Under the pieces are notes generated by a model. It ran no database searches. It was not told where the DNA came from and worked only from the letters and a program-made list of their open reading frames with translations. From the NCBI GenBank assembly GCA_016708875.1, contig JADJFA010000026.1, forward strand, positions 8,366 to 72,365: 64,000 nucleotides of DNA. The letters are read 5' to 3'. Source of the stretch: Lewinellaceae bacterium. GTDB lineage: Bacteria; Bacteroidota; Bacteroidia; Chitinophagales; Saprospiraceae. Position 1 is the stretch's first letter; every line of letters begins with the position of its first letter. This document shows, in pieces, positions 18,529 through 26,605 of this stretch. A program made the translations under genes and the position numbers.

Positions 18529-19023
18529 ATGCAAAGGATAATCTTTCTTCTTTTCATTACCGGGTTAATTTCGATAAAAACCGCAGCACAGAAAACAAGT
18601 ATTTTTAACTTTGATAGCAAGTACACGGCCAATAATACAATAGGTAATAGCACTCAATTCAGCAGATTAAACAGCAATACCAACACTTCCATATTATTGA
18701 CCAAACCTCACAACTGGTCACAACCCAATATTTCAGGGACATCCTCCATCTCAAATAGCAATTTTTGGAAAGCGCAAGGGAACGGAGGAGGCCAGGTTGG
18801 GAAAGGAGCCCTTATTGGCATGGGAGTCGGCGCTGTTTTAGGGGGACTGATTGGCCTTATAAGCTACCAAGAACCTCCTGCACCTCCCAAAGGTCAGATA
18901 GTCTTTTATAGTTCGGATCTAGGCCCTGGAGGAAGTGCTGCCATTGGAGCACTCGCAGGACTTGCCTCAGGTGGACTTTTAGGTGCATTTATCGGACTGG
19001 CAATAGAAAACAATGACTATTGA
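18529..19023 (+). CDS. Exported glycine-zipper protein, unknown function
   Basis: 164 residues with a signal peptide ('MQRIIFLLFITGLISIKTAAQ'). The middle is Asn/Ser/Thr-rich. Two glycine-rich hydrophobic stretches follow: 'GKGALIGMGVGAVLGGLIGL' and a later one near residues 141-158 with GALAGLASGG. These glycine zippers suggest membrane-inserting or outer-membrane-associated helices, as in Rick_17kDa- or YmgG-like proteins. It begins 11 nt after paaD, so it is probably cotranscribed, though no functional link is obvious. Confidence 0.7.
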   Translation: MQRIIFLLFITGLISIKTAAQKTSIFNFDSKYTANNTIGNSTQFSRLNSNTNTSILLTKPHNWSQPNISGTSSISNSNFWKAQGNGGGQVGKGALIGMGVGAVLGGLIGLISYQEPPAPPKGQIVFYSSDLGPGGSAAIGALAGLASGGLLGAFIGLAIENNDY

Positions 19024-19070
19024 GGGTCGGTTAGGGCTTTAGGAATGGGCACTCGTGGTAAGTCAGTCAT

Positions 19071-20402
19071 CTACATAACCAGATTTGCCACCATTTCGGG
19101 TTTATTTGCCATTGTCTTACCCACGGGATGAACATTTAAAGCCCCATTCTGCGGCACTGCCGCCAGAGCCTGCTCCAAATCCCACCACAAATCCTCCACA
19201 TTTTCCACGCCGACAGAGAGGCGAACAAGATTGTCCTTGATGCCAAAAGCAAGTTTGTCTTCCGGCGCCACGCCAGCGTGGGTCATGGAGGCAGGATGCT
19301 GTGCCAGCGATTCCGTGCTGCCAAGACTGACCGCGAGTTTGACCAACTTCAAGTGGTTCAGAAAAGCAAAGGCTTCCGGTTCACCGCCCACTACTTCAAA
19401 GGAAACCATTGCGCCGGGGGAAGTACACTGTTTTTGATAAGTCACGAACGCATCGCCGTCTGAAATGGTGAGCAATCCAAGATAATGGACGTTTTCAATT
19501 TTTGGATGATTTATCAGCCGCCTGGCAATGATCTGGGCGTTTTCCGCCTGTTTTTCCATGCGCAACTTCAAGGTTTCGAGACTGCGCAAGAGCAGCCAAC
19601 CCGTGTAGGGTGCGATCATATTGCCCAAAAAAGTACGCAGCGTTTTCACCCGCGTCATCAGTGCTGCCGAGCCAAGGCAAGCGCCAGCGATGACATCGCT
19701 GTGGCCGCCAATGTATTTGGTGGCAGAGTAGAGTACCAGATCAGCCCCATGTTTGAGTGGATGTTGCCAAAGTGGACCGAGGTAAGTATTGTCCACTGCA
19801 ACCAAGGTTTGGCGGTCAGTATGGCCAAACTGATCGGCAATTTCCCTGCACATGGCAATGTCAACGAGGTCGTTGGTGGGGTTGGCTGGCGTTTCAAGGT
19901 AAATCATGGCAAGACGATCGGCTTTACCGCTGTTCCTGAGGATTTTCTCCAATTCGCTACGGCTGGCTTTTGGATGAAAACCCAATACATCTATGCCAAA
20001 CTTAGGCAGCAAATGGTGCACAAAATGGTCGGTGCCACCATAAAGCGGGTTGCTATACAGCAACAAATCGCCAGGCTGCAAAAACTCAAACAGCACCGTT
20101 GCAATGGCAGCCATCCCACTTTCAAAAACGGCGCATTCTTCCGCGCCATCCCAAAGAGAGAGGCGTTCTTCCAGAATTTGCATATCGGGATTGTTCAGTC
20201 GGCTATATATCAGTCCGGGTTTTTCCTTCGCCCCTTTTTCGCGCAGTCCATAAGCCACTTCAAAAAAGCCTTTGCCTTGTTCAGCAGAATCGAAAACAAA
20301 CGTGGACGTTTGGAAGATGGGACATTTTACCGCACCCTCCGACCACTCGGGGCGGTAACCGTGCGACATCATGAGGGTTTCGGGCTGAAATTGCTTTTTC
20401 AT
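19071..20402 (-). CDS. PLP-dependent trans-sulfuration enzyme (cystathionine gamma-synthase / methionine gamma-lyase type)
   Basis: 443 residues of the Cys/Met metabolism PLP family. The PLP lysine is in 'LVLYSATKYIGGHSDVIAG'. The phosphate-binding and active-site Tyr/Arg region is in 'GLIYSRLNNPDMQILEERL', and 'AVDNTYLGPLWQHPLKHGAD' holds the cofactor Asp. The protein is longer than the usual 390-residue enzymes. Sequence alone does not separate gamma-synthase from gamma-lyase. Being divergent from an Lrp-type regulator with an operator between them favours an amino-acid-induced catabolic gamma-lyase; this is inference. Confidence 0.88.
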   Translation of the reverse strand: MKKQFQPETLMMSHGYRPEWSEGAVKCPIFQTSTFVFDSAEQGKGFFEVAYGLREKGAKEKPGLIYSRLNNPDMQILEERLSLWDGAEECAVFESGMAAIATVLFEFLQPGDLLLYSNPLYGGTDHFVHHLLPKFGIDVLGFHPKASRSELEKILRNSGKADRLAMIYLETPANPTNDLVDIAMCREIADQFGHTDRQTLVAVDNTYLGPLWQHPLKHGADLVLYSATKYIGGHSDVIAGACLGSAALMTRVKTLRTFLGNMIAPYTGWLLLRSLETLKLRMEKQAENAQIIARRLINHPKIENVHYLGLLTISDGDAFVTYQKQCTSPGAMVSFEVVGGEPEAFAFLNHLKLVKLAVSLGSTESLAQHPASMTHAGVAPEDKLAFGIKDNLVRLSVGVENVEDLWWDLEQALAAVPQNGALNVHPVGKTMANKPEMVANLVM

Positions 20403-20475
20403 GATAGAGTTAATTTTCTACAAAAGTGCCTATGTTTAATTTTTCTATCCAAATTTTGAAAACAAATAAGAAAAT

Positions 20476-20519
20476 AAATCCAATTTTCTTTGATTATTTG
20501 GATTTATAATCTAATTTTG
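20476..20519 (+). promoter_or_regulatory. Promoter and palindromic operator of the Lrp-type gene
   Basis: A -33 box TTTG (20489-20492), a 19-nt spacer and a -7 box TAATTTTG (20512-20519) match the Bacteroidota housekeeping consensus (TTTG/TAnnTTTG) and lie 20 nt before the ATG at 20539. Inverted arms AAATCCAA (20476-20483) and TTGGATTT (20498-20505) flank the -33 box, giving a 30-nt palindrome of the size bound by Lrp/AsnC proteins. This suggests autoregulation and shared control of the divergent PLP lyase gene. Confidence 0.7.
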
Positions 20520-20538
20520 TTGGCCAATACCCGCCTTT

Positions 20539-21014
20539 ATGGAAAAAAAATCCGACGTTCTTGATGCCACTGATCGGTCTATTCTCCAGATGCTTCAGGA
20601 GGACGCTTTTTTAACTACCAAGGAAATCGCTTCCAGTGTCAACATGAGTACAACCCCCGTTTTTGAGCGCGTAAAAGGCTGGAACGCGATGGCTTTATTG
20701 CACGTTACACAGCACTGCTAGACCGACGAAAAGTGGGTCTTTCGATGTTGGTCTTTTGCGAGGTATCATTAAAGGAGCACAACCGCGACTTCCTGTTTCG
20801 ATTTGAGCGGGAGGTTGCTGAATTGAAAGAAGTGATTGAGTGTCACCACATTACCGGAGCATTCGACTATCTGCTTAAAGTGGTTGTTCAAGATATGGAT
20901 GACTATCAGCAGTTTGTGAAGAACAAATTGGCCGCGCTCGAAAATATCGGTCAGGTACAAAGCCATTTTGTGATGACTGAAGTAAAGAATTCAACGGTAT
21001 TGCCGCTGGATTAA
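20539..21014 (+). CDS. Lrp/AsnC-family transcriptional regulator (one indel)
   Basis: About 158 residues. The N-terminal winged HTH reads 'LDATDRSILQMLQEDAFLTTKEIASSV' and continues as 'TTPVFERVKRLERDGFIARY' once one A is added to the A4 run at 20673-20676. The C-terminal RAM ligand-binding domain includes 'FEREVAELKEVIECHHITGAFDYLLKV'. The frame break splits it into two ORFs (to 20721 and from 20733). Proteins of this family sense amino acids and bind as dimers or octamers. It is divergent from the PLP lyase with an operator-like palindrome between them, so that gene is its likely target. Confidence 0.88.
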
Positions 21015-21050
21015 ACTGACCCTTTTTCTTAACTTATAAACGATAAATAC

Positions 21051-21992
21051 ATGCAAAACGCAATTAAATTCCCATTTTTAGCCCTAATCGCCCTGGCATT
21101 AATGATGCCCGCCAGTTCTTGTGTAACCAAAAAGAAGTACAAGTCCATGCAGGCAACGATGCAAACGGAATTGGACCTGGCAAACCAAAATCTGGCCAAA
21201 TACGGCAAACAGCTCAACGAACTGATGTCCCAACTCTCCGTATGTGAAGCGGAAAAAGCAGCCGGCAAAAACGAATCCCTAACCGCCCTCCGACTCCGCG
21301 AAGAACAAATCGCTGACCTCCGCGCGCAAATTGCTGACTGCCAGGCGCAACGCGACAAACAGGTATCTCAAGTGGGCAACCTTACCGTACTCTCCCAATC
21401 GGCCAGCGACAACATCAAGGAAACCCTCTCCCAACTACAAGGCAAGGACAAATACATTCGCCTCCTTCAAGCCGCCAAGACGAAAGCCGATTCCATTAAT
21501 CTGGCACTCGCAGTCAACCTCAAAAACGTGCTCAAAGAGGGTATTGAGGACAAAGACGTGGATGTGAAAGTGGACAAAACGGTGGTGTTTATTAACCTGT
21601 CTGATAAGATGCTATACCAAAGCGGCAGCTACCTGCTGACCCCTAGGGCAAACCAGGTGCTGGGTAAAATTGCAGCCATCATCGAATCACGTCCCGATCT
21701 CGAAGTGATGGTAGAAGGCTATACCGACAATGTGCCTTACAAAAATGGTGTGCTGGAAGACAACTGGGATCTGAGCGTAAAACGCTCCACCGCCGTAGTG
21801 CGGTCTTTGCAGCGCGATTTCAAAATCAATCCTAACCGGCTTATTGCTGCAGGGCGCGGGGAGTACAATACGTTGGCTACCAACAGTACCGAAGAAGGCC
21901 GTGCAACCAACCGGCGCACCAGGATCATTATCCTGCCTAAACTGGACCAGTTTTATGATTTATTGAACCCGAATTTGGTGCCGAGGAAGTAA
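21051..21992 (+). CDS. OmpA-family lipoprotein with coiled coil
   Basis: 313 residues. A lipoprotein signal ends in 'MMPASSCVTKKK' (lipobox Cys about 25). A coiled coil of about 120 residues follows ('DLANQNLAKYGKQLNELMSQLS...'). The C-terminal OmpA-like peptidoglycan-binding domain shows 'SRPDLEVMVEGYTDNVPY', 'LSVKRSTAVVRSLQ' and 'GRATNRRTRIII'. The expected role is anchoring the outer membrane to peptidoglycan. It starts 36 nt after the Lrp-type gene and ends at a strong hairpin. Confidence 0.88.
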   Translation: MQNAIKFPFLALIALALMMPASSCVTKKKYKSMQATMQTELDLANQNLAKYGKQLNELMSQLSVCEAEKAAGKNESLTALRLREEQIADLRAQIADCQAQRDKQVSQVGNLTVLSQSASDNIKETLSQLQGKDKYIRLLQAAKTKADSINLALAVNLKNVLKEGIEDKDVDVKVDKTVVFINLSDKMLYQSGSYLLTPRANQVLGKIAAIIESRPDLEVMVEGYTDNVPYKNGVLEDNWDLSVKRSTAVVRSLQRDFKINPNRLIAAGRGEYNTLATNSTEEGRATNRRTRIIILPKLDQFYDLLNPNLVPRK

Positions 21993-21998
21993 TATAGT

Positions 21999-22034
21999 TT
22001 AACGTCGGAAGGGTTTAAACCCTTCCGACGTTAA
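21999..22034. terminator. Perfect 36-nt palindrome between convergent genes
   Basis: TTAACGTCGGAAGGGTTT is followed at once by its exact inverse, ending over the stop codon of kynA on the opposite strand. It sits between convergent ompA-like and kynA genes and would form an 18-bp stem on either transcript. It could be a bidirectional terminator or one of this genome's palindromic spacers. There is no long T tract. Confidence 0.7.
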
Positions 22035-22969
22035 CCCTTCCATCCGACGTTCACTCCCCAATTCTCCAACTCCTCCTTACTCCACAACTCCGGAAAAAAT
22101 ATCCGCCGCTGATACTTTGGCAGCATATACTTTTTCCAATCACTACCCCCCGTTGCTTCGGCAGGTGGTCCCTTGCTTTCGAGGTATTTCTGCGCGGCGT
22201 GGTAGTGCGCCATTACCCAGGAGATGTTTACTGTATAGTCATAATGGCGCATGGCATCCACCAAGGCAGGATTTTCGCGATCAGCGGCCGGTAGCATACG
22301 GAATCTAGCCCAAAGGTTTTTCTCGTTATATGCCTCCATGGTTCGAAGGAATTCGGCTTTGTAGCGCTCCTCAAAAAGCTGAATGAGTGTGCTCTTTTCG
22401 CCTGTCGCGTGGTTTTTCCCGGCGGCCTGCCAGTAGAGGTGGTCGTAGGCGTGTTCATAGGGAGTGTTGCGGTCAATCGTGGCTCGGAACCGATAGTCAA
22501 TCAGGTTGATCAGGTCGGTGGAGCAAAATTCAATCATTCGATATTGGGCACTTTGAAAGCCACTGGCGGGGGTAAGCGTGTTTCGGAATTTCAGGTATTG
22601 CTCCGCGTCCATGCCATCGCCCATAATGGTAAAAGAGCTTGACAACATATCGAAATAGCGACTGATTCGGGCCAGTTTTTCAGCAAAAAGCGCGGTGGTA
22701 AGCTCCTTGCAATCTGATACCTGCTGGATTTCCCAAAGGATCATTTTGAACAACAACTCGTTGATTTGGTGGTACATAATGAACACCATTTCGTCGGGCA
22801 GCGTAGTGCGCTGAATCTGCAAGTTCAACAAAGCGTCGGTCTGGATATAATCCCAGTAAGTGATGGGTTTGGCCCATACCAGCCCTTCAAGATGGGTATT
22901 GGGGTTCTGGCCAATGGCCTGAAATTTTTCTTCGACGCGCTGGAGAAGTTCGGGTGGAATTTGATGCAT
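22031..22969 (-). CDS. kynA: Tryptophan 2,3-dioxygenase family protein
   Basis: 312 residues. Heme-dependent cleavage of the indole ring of tryptophan to N-formylkynurenine, the first step of kynurenine breakdown. Family signatures: 'LEGLVWAKPITYWDYIQTDALL' and 'DEMVFIMYHQINELLFKMILWE', containing the conserved active-site 'F..YHQ..EL', and 'ASGFQSAQYRMIE', typical of the TDO fold. It belongs to the same general theme (aromatic amino acid breakdown) as hmgA-hpd-paa but lies on the opposite strand. The rest of the kynurenine pathway is not in the window. Confidence 0.9.
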   Translation of the reverse strand: MHQIPPELLQRVEEKFQAIGQNPNTHLEGLVWAKPITYWDYIQTDALLNLQIQRTTLPDEMVFIMYHQINELLFKMILWEIQQVSDCKELTTALFAEKLARISRYFDMLSSSFTIMGDGMDAEQYLKFRNTLTPASGFQSAQYRMIEFCSTDLINLIDYRFRATIDRNTPYEHAYDHLYWQAAGKNHATGEKSTLIQLFEERYKAEFLRTMEAYNEKNLWARFRMLPAADRENPALVDAMRHYDYTVNISWVMAHYHAAQKYLESKGPPAEATGGSDWKKYMLPKYQRRIFFPELWSKEELENWGVNVGWKG

Positions 22970-22993
22970 GGTTAAATCGTATAAGTAGAAGGT

Positions 22994-23074
22994 CTAAAAA
23001 CACATAGGCACACAGGGCACATAGCGTCTTGATTTTCAACAACTATGTGCCCTATGTGCCTATGTGTTTTTTAG
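22994..23074. repeat. Inverted repeat (AAAACACATAGGCACA family)
   Basis: CTAAAAACACATAGGCACAC with GGGCACATAG is inverted as CTATGTGCCCTATG and TGCCTATGTGTTTTTTAG. The hairpin of about 81 nt lies between kynA and the small membrane-protein gene on the minus strand. Confidence 0.85.
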
Positions 23075-23121
23075 AAAACTTATTGTGCTCATTTACTTCT
23101 ACCTCGTATGTTTAAAAAAAA

Positions 23122-23493
23122 CTACAAGGTCTCGTTTTTTCGTGATTGCAACTGACTGTATCGCGACAGGATAAACAACACTCCTGTAACAAACAGGGGC
23201 AAAGAAAACATTAAAAATAGTCCTGTCTGCCGCCAGGTGCCAAAATGAATAGTGAAAATCATCCCCAACATCATAAACACCAGCCCACCAATAATGCGGC
23301 GATGCCAAGCCAGCCATAGCGCAGCAATTACAGCGGCAGTTGGCACAAGGTGCGCCAAGATGTGGCCAAATTTCTGAAAAAAAGTTTGGTGCGCTTCAAA
23401 GGAGTCCAATGCAAACAGGGAGATGAATCCGGCGAAGATAAGCGCCAGGATTCGAGGAAGCCAGGTTAGGATAGTAAATGAAGTATGCTTCAT
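23122..23493 (-). CDS. Small four-helix membrane protein, unknown function
   Basis: 123 residues, mostly hydrophobic, with about four transmembrane helices ('ILALIFAGFISLFAL', 'ILAHLVPTAAVIAALWLAW', 'IIGGLVFMMLGMIFTIHF', 'GLFLMFSLPLFVTGVLFIL') and a short basic tail. Comparable small DUF-type membrane proteins occur widely in Bacteroidota. It is the last gene on the minus strand after the cbb3 maturation genes and is probably cotranscribed with them. The gap before it holds a half copy of the CCTACGAGG repeat. Confidence 0.7.
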   Translation of the reverse strand: MKHTSFTILTWLPRILALIFAGFISLFALDSFEAHQTFFQKFGHILAHLVPTAAVIAALWLAWHRRIIGGLVFMMLGMIFTIHFGTWRQTGLFLMFSLPLFVTGVLFILSRYSQLQSRKNETL

Positions 23494-23541
23494 TCAATTG
23501 TTTTTAATACCTACGAGGTTTAAAATCACGATCAACCTAAT

Positions 23542-24237
23542 TCAGTGACAATCCACGCCCGCCTTAGGCACCGCAGATTCAAACAACGACAAGTCCAGAT
23601 TCAAGCCGCGCTGGAGCAACAAAAGTCCAACCAATCCGAGTAAAACAGGTTGTGCAAACTTGATTTTTTGCCGAATTGATACACTGAATGACCTTCCTAA
23701 AACACTCACCATCAATAACAAAGGCAAAGTGCCAATACCAAAAACAGCCATAAAAAGACCGCCTTCCAGTCCGCCACTGGAGGCGATAGCGCCTGCCAAA
23801 GCAGCGTACACCATGCCGCAGGGCAAGAGTCCGTTGAGCAGTCCAATGGAGAATGTGCTGCCGTTGGGGCTTTTCCGCATCAGGTTTCCGATGCCCGATT
23901 TAACGCCTTGCGTGAACGCGCCAAAACCGGGCAATGCCGTTACGAGTTGCTCAAAACGCCAGGCCATGAAGGCCATGCCCAACATAAAAGCACCCGCTCC
24001 GATAGAGAGTATTTTTTGAAATCCTGCTATTGCCAAACCCTTGCCCAGGAGTCCGAATAACACGCCCAGTGCAGCGTAGGTAAGGATGCGCCCGACATGA
24101 TACACCAGCATCTTCCGCATCACCTGCCACTTGCCCGCCGCATCGAGCGGAAGCGCAAGCAACAATGGACCGCACATTCCCACACAGTGCAGGCTGCCGG
24201 CGAGGCCGAGAAGGAGTGCTGTTATTAGTATACTCAT
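23542..24237 (-). CDS. SafE/UreH-like membrane transporter of the cbb3 cluster
   Basis: 231 residues, six or more helices. The start 'LLLGLAGSLHCVGMCGPLLLAL' with its HCxxMCGP motif is the hallmark of the sulfite-exporter TauE/SafE family proteins found next to fixGH genes. The second half-repeat is 'IGLLNGLLPCGMVYAALAGA' (LPCG). In cbb3 loci this protein is usually linked to copper delivery or metal export for oxidase assembly. It follows ccoH on the same strand. Confidence 0.85.
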   Translation of the reverse strand: MSILITALLLGLAGSLHCVGMCGPLLLALPLDAAGKWQVMRKMLVYHVGRILTYAALGVLFGLLGKGLAIAGFQKILSIGAGAFMLGMAFMAWRFEQLVTALPGFGAFTQGVKSGIGNLMRKSPNGSTFSIGLLNGLLPCGMVYAALAGAIASSGGLEGGLFMAVFGIGTLPLLLMVSVLGRSFSVSIRQKIKFAQPVLLGLVGLLLLQRGLNLDLSLFESAVPKAGVDCH

Positions 24238-24245
24238 TGTATCAT

Positions 24246-24276
24246 TTTACCCGCCGTAGCTTTAGCGAAGGAGGGT
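24246..24276. repeat. Short palindromic repeat (CCCGCCGTAGCTTTAGCGAAGG type), intergenic copy
   Basis: TTTACCCGCCGTAGC followed by TTTAGCGAAGGAGGGT. Two further copies lie inside coding sequence, at 25588-25618 (ccoG) and 34725-34755 (P-type ATPase). The rest of the 24238-24374 gap shows nothing recognisable. Confidence 0.8.
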
Positions 24277-24374
24277 CGGCATTATTACCATTTTTTACGC
24301 TGCCTGCGAAAAACAAAACGTCTAATGGCTGACATATTCCAATGAATAAGATGTTCCGTTTACGCATCTCTATA

Positions 24375-24812
24375 CTATAAGACAATCGCCGTTTCCCAAA
24401 AATACTTTTTCCCGTCGGCGGTTTCCCAATCCAGCTCAACATGCCAACGACCTGCGGTTAATCCTTCAGCGGGAATTTCCAGTAGGGAGGTGTTTTCTAT
24501 TTTCGATAAAAAATCTTCCCGAGTGGTAGCCGAACGAAAGCACTTTATAGTGCCCGTTTGGGCTGTCATTCCTTCGGGAAATTCAACTTGAATTTTTTTA
24601 GCCGACGCGTCGAATTGAACCTTTGGTGGTACTGTGAGCGTCGCTGTGTTTTGTTTTTTATCCAGTCGCACCTGATAGTTTATATCTAGCGAATAATAAT
24701 CTTTTTGCACCAATTGCGGTGGGTAACGGGTAGTTGCCACCACAAGCGATATCATGCTTACAGCAAAAAAGATAAAGAATATAACGATGCCGGTACCCCA
24801 GTTGAATTTCAT
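24375..24812 (-). CDS. ccoH: FixH/CcoH cbb3 oxidase assembly protein
   Basis: 145 residues. One N-terminal membrane helix ('WGTGIVIFFIFFAVSMISLVV') is followed by the FixH signature 'QLVQKDYYSLDINYQVRLDKK' and a periplasmic beta-sandwich. CcoH assists assembly and stability of the cbb3 oxidase. The gene lies 64 nt downstream of ccoG and upstream of the SafE-like gene. Near the C-terminus 'GRWHVELDWETADGKKYFWE' is typical of FixH. Confidence 0.9.
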   Translation of the reverse strand: MKFNWGTGIVIFFIFFAVSMISLVVATTRYPPQLVQKDYYSLDINYQVRLDKKQNTATLTVPPKVQFDASAKKIQVEFPEGMTAQTGTIKCFRSATTREDFLSKIENTSLLEIPAEGLTAGRWHVELDWETADGKKYFWETAIVL

Positions 24813-24876
24813 AATAGTGTAGATTTTTTACCCGCTGAAGACCTTTTGACCTTCGACGGGTAAAGATGAGGATTAA

Positions 24877-26508
24877 TCAATGGTTGTTTTCCTTCTTTTT
24901 GGAATCATCTTCGTGCTCCTCACCCGATTTGTGGTCCTCATGTTCTTTTTCCATTTTGGGTAAATGACCGTCTATCCCCATGAAATTGGTCTTTACCTCA
25001 TCTACTTTTTTACCGTTGGAAATAACCTCGATAACAATGGGTGTTTTGCGCCCACGTAGTTCAGTCTCAGGCATTTCTACAAAAAATGCGCCCTCCACTT
25101 TTTCGCCTTTGGGGATATTGGCAGGTTTTTTCCCAACGTATTGAATGTTCGCGCCGGGTGTGGTGACATGCAATTCCGCCGGAAGTTCGTGGTTGGATTT
25201 GTTGATGAGAACGTAGGTATAGAGGTTGGTCAGGTGGGTATCGTCTTTCTGCTGGTAAAGTTGCCCTGGTGAGCGCAGGATGATGGTCTCCATTATGCCG
25301 CGACGGGCGATGAGAAACACATCGAGTGCCAACAACGCAATCAACACCCCTGTATAGGCATACACGCGGGTGGTAAAAATCTTCCTACGACCAGATTCTA
25401 TACCCGTCATCGAATCGTACCGAATAAGCCCCAGAGGTCGGTTGATTTTTTGCATGATGGAATCGCAGGCATCAATGCAGGCGGTACAGTTGGTGCATTC
25501 CAGTTGCGTGCCATTGCGGATGTCAATGCCTGTTGGACATACCGCAACGCAAAGATTACAGTCAATGCAGTCGCCGATTTTGGACTGTTTACCCGCCGTA
25601 GGTTCACCGAAGGAGGGTGGACTTTGGACATTAGAAGGTGCTGCACCGACAGTGGATTGGATTTGCTCCACGGGGTCACGGTATTCCATTGGCCGTGGAT
25701 TTGGGGCCGACTTTTCTTTCTTCAATTTTGTGCGCGGTTCGCCCCGAACATGGTCATAGGCCACCACAATGGAATCTTTGACCAACAATACACTTTGCAG
25801 GCGACCGTAAGGACAAATGGTGGTACAAACCTGTTCGCGCAACACGGCAAATACACTATAAAAAGCAGCACTAAAAACCAACATGGCCGCAAATCCGCCC
25901 CAATGCTGATTGATCGGTTCCCGGATGATTTTCAACACCTCGTCCATACTGATCAAGTATGCAAGAAAGAAATTGGTAAACAGCAAGGCGAGACCGTAAA
26001 TGATGCCGTGTTTCAGGACTTTTTTTCGGATTTTCTGTGCGTTCCAGGGTGAAAGAGCAAGTTTGCGTTGTTCGCCAGCATCTCCTTCAATCCAATATTC
26101 AATTTTTCGAAAAATCATTTCCATGAAAATCGTCTGCGGGCACACCCAGCCACAAAAAAGCCGCCCGAACACCACCGTGAACAAGATAATGAACACGATG
26201 AATGTCAGCATTGCCAGCACAAACAGGTGAAAATCCTGCGGGGTAAACAAGAGTCCAAACAGCACGAATTTCCGTTCCAACACATTGAACAACAGAAACT
26301 GTTCGCCATCTACTTTGATAAAGGGCATCAAAATAAAAACCGCCAGAAAGGCCACACTCACCCAGGTACGCCACTTGTAATAACGTCCGGATGGTTTCTT
26401 TGGGTAAAGCCAGATTCGTTTGCCCTGTGCGTCCACTGTCGCAAGGTGATCGCGATATTCTTCGTTGTCTTCGAAGACGTTATTTAAAGACTCTTGATTC
26501 ATAGCCAT
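24877..26508 (-). CDS. ccoG: CcoG/FixG cytochrome oxidase accessory iron-sulfur protein with repeat-derived insert
   Basis: 543 residues. Five or so membrane helices; 'GRLFCGWVCPQTIFME' and 'CTTICPYGRLQSVL' (first Cys pairs); two [4Fe-4S] sites in 'GDCIDCNLCVAVCPTGIDI' and 'LECTNCTACIDACDSI'; then an Ig-like FixG C-terminal domain and a His/Asp/Glu-rich tail. CcoG is needed for copper handling in cbb3 maturation. The linker before the first ferredoxin cluster is unusually long (about 35 extra residues, 'SAPNPRPMEYRDPVEQIQ' onward) and contains a translated palindromic repeat (25588-25618). I use the ATG at 26508; a second one is two codons later. Confidence 0.92.
   Translation of the reverse strand: MAMNQESLNNVFEDNEEYRDHLATVDAQGKRIWLYPKKPSGRYYKWRTWVSVAFLAVFILMPFIKVDGEQFLLFNVLERKFVLFGLLFTPQDFHLFVLAMLTFIVFIILFTVVFGRLFCGWVCPQTIFMEMIFRKIEYWIEGDAGEQRKLALSPWNAQKIRKKVLKHGIIYGLALLFTNFFLAYLISMDEVLKIIREPINQHWGGFAAMLVFSAAFYSVFAVLREQVCTTICPYGRLQSVLLVKDSIVVAYDHVRGEPRTKLKKEKSAPNPRPMEYRDPVEQIQSTVGAAPSNVQSPPSFGEPTAGKQSKIGDCIDCNLCVAVCPTGIDIRNGTQLECTNCTACIDACDSIMQKINRPLGLIRYDSMTGIESGRRKIFTTRVYAYTGVLIALLALDVFLIARRGIMETIILRSPGQLYQQKDDTHLTNLYTYVLINKSNHELPAELHVTTPGANIQYVGKKPANIPKGEKVEGAFFVEMPETELRGRKTPIVIEVISNGKKVDEVKTNFMGIDGHLPKMEKEHEDHKSGEEHEDDSKKKENNH
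25588..25618. repeat. Palindromic repeat inside ccoG
   Basis: TTTACCCGCCGTAGG-TTCACCGAAGGAGGGT, the same element as at 24246-24276 with small changes. It is read in frame on the minus strand as part of 'PPSFGEPTAGKQ', in the linker between the last membrane helix region and the ferredoxin domain of CcoG. Confidence 0.8.
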
Positions 26509-26524
26509 CTGTTTTTTTTAGTTG

Positions 26525-26605
26525 TTAAGGGTTTATGAGGGTTTATTAAGGTTGATAATCAACCTTGATAAACCCTCATAAACCCTTATCAACCCTCATA
26601 AACCC
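26525..26605. repeat. Inverted repeat (AAACCCTCATAAACCC family)
   Basis: AAGGGTTTATGAGGGTTTAT with AAGGTTGAT is inverted as ATCAACCTTGATAAACCCTC and further tandem copies of CATAAACCCTTATCAACC. It fills the gap between ccoP and ccoG. Relatives are at 27801-27872 and 43391-43511, also in gaps between co-directional genes. Confidence 0.88.

Noticed and set aside
19485..20459. 324-codon plus-strand ORF inside the PLP lyase gene
   Set aside because: Antisense shadow of a complete PLP enzyme with intact motifs.
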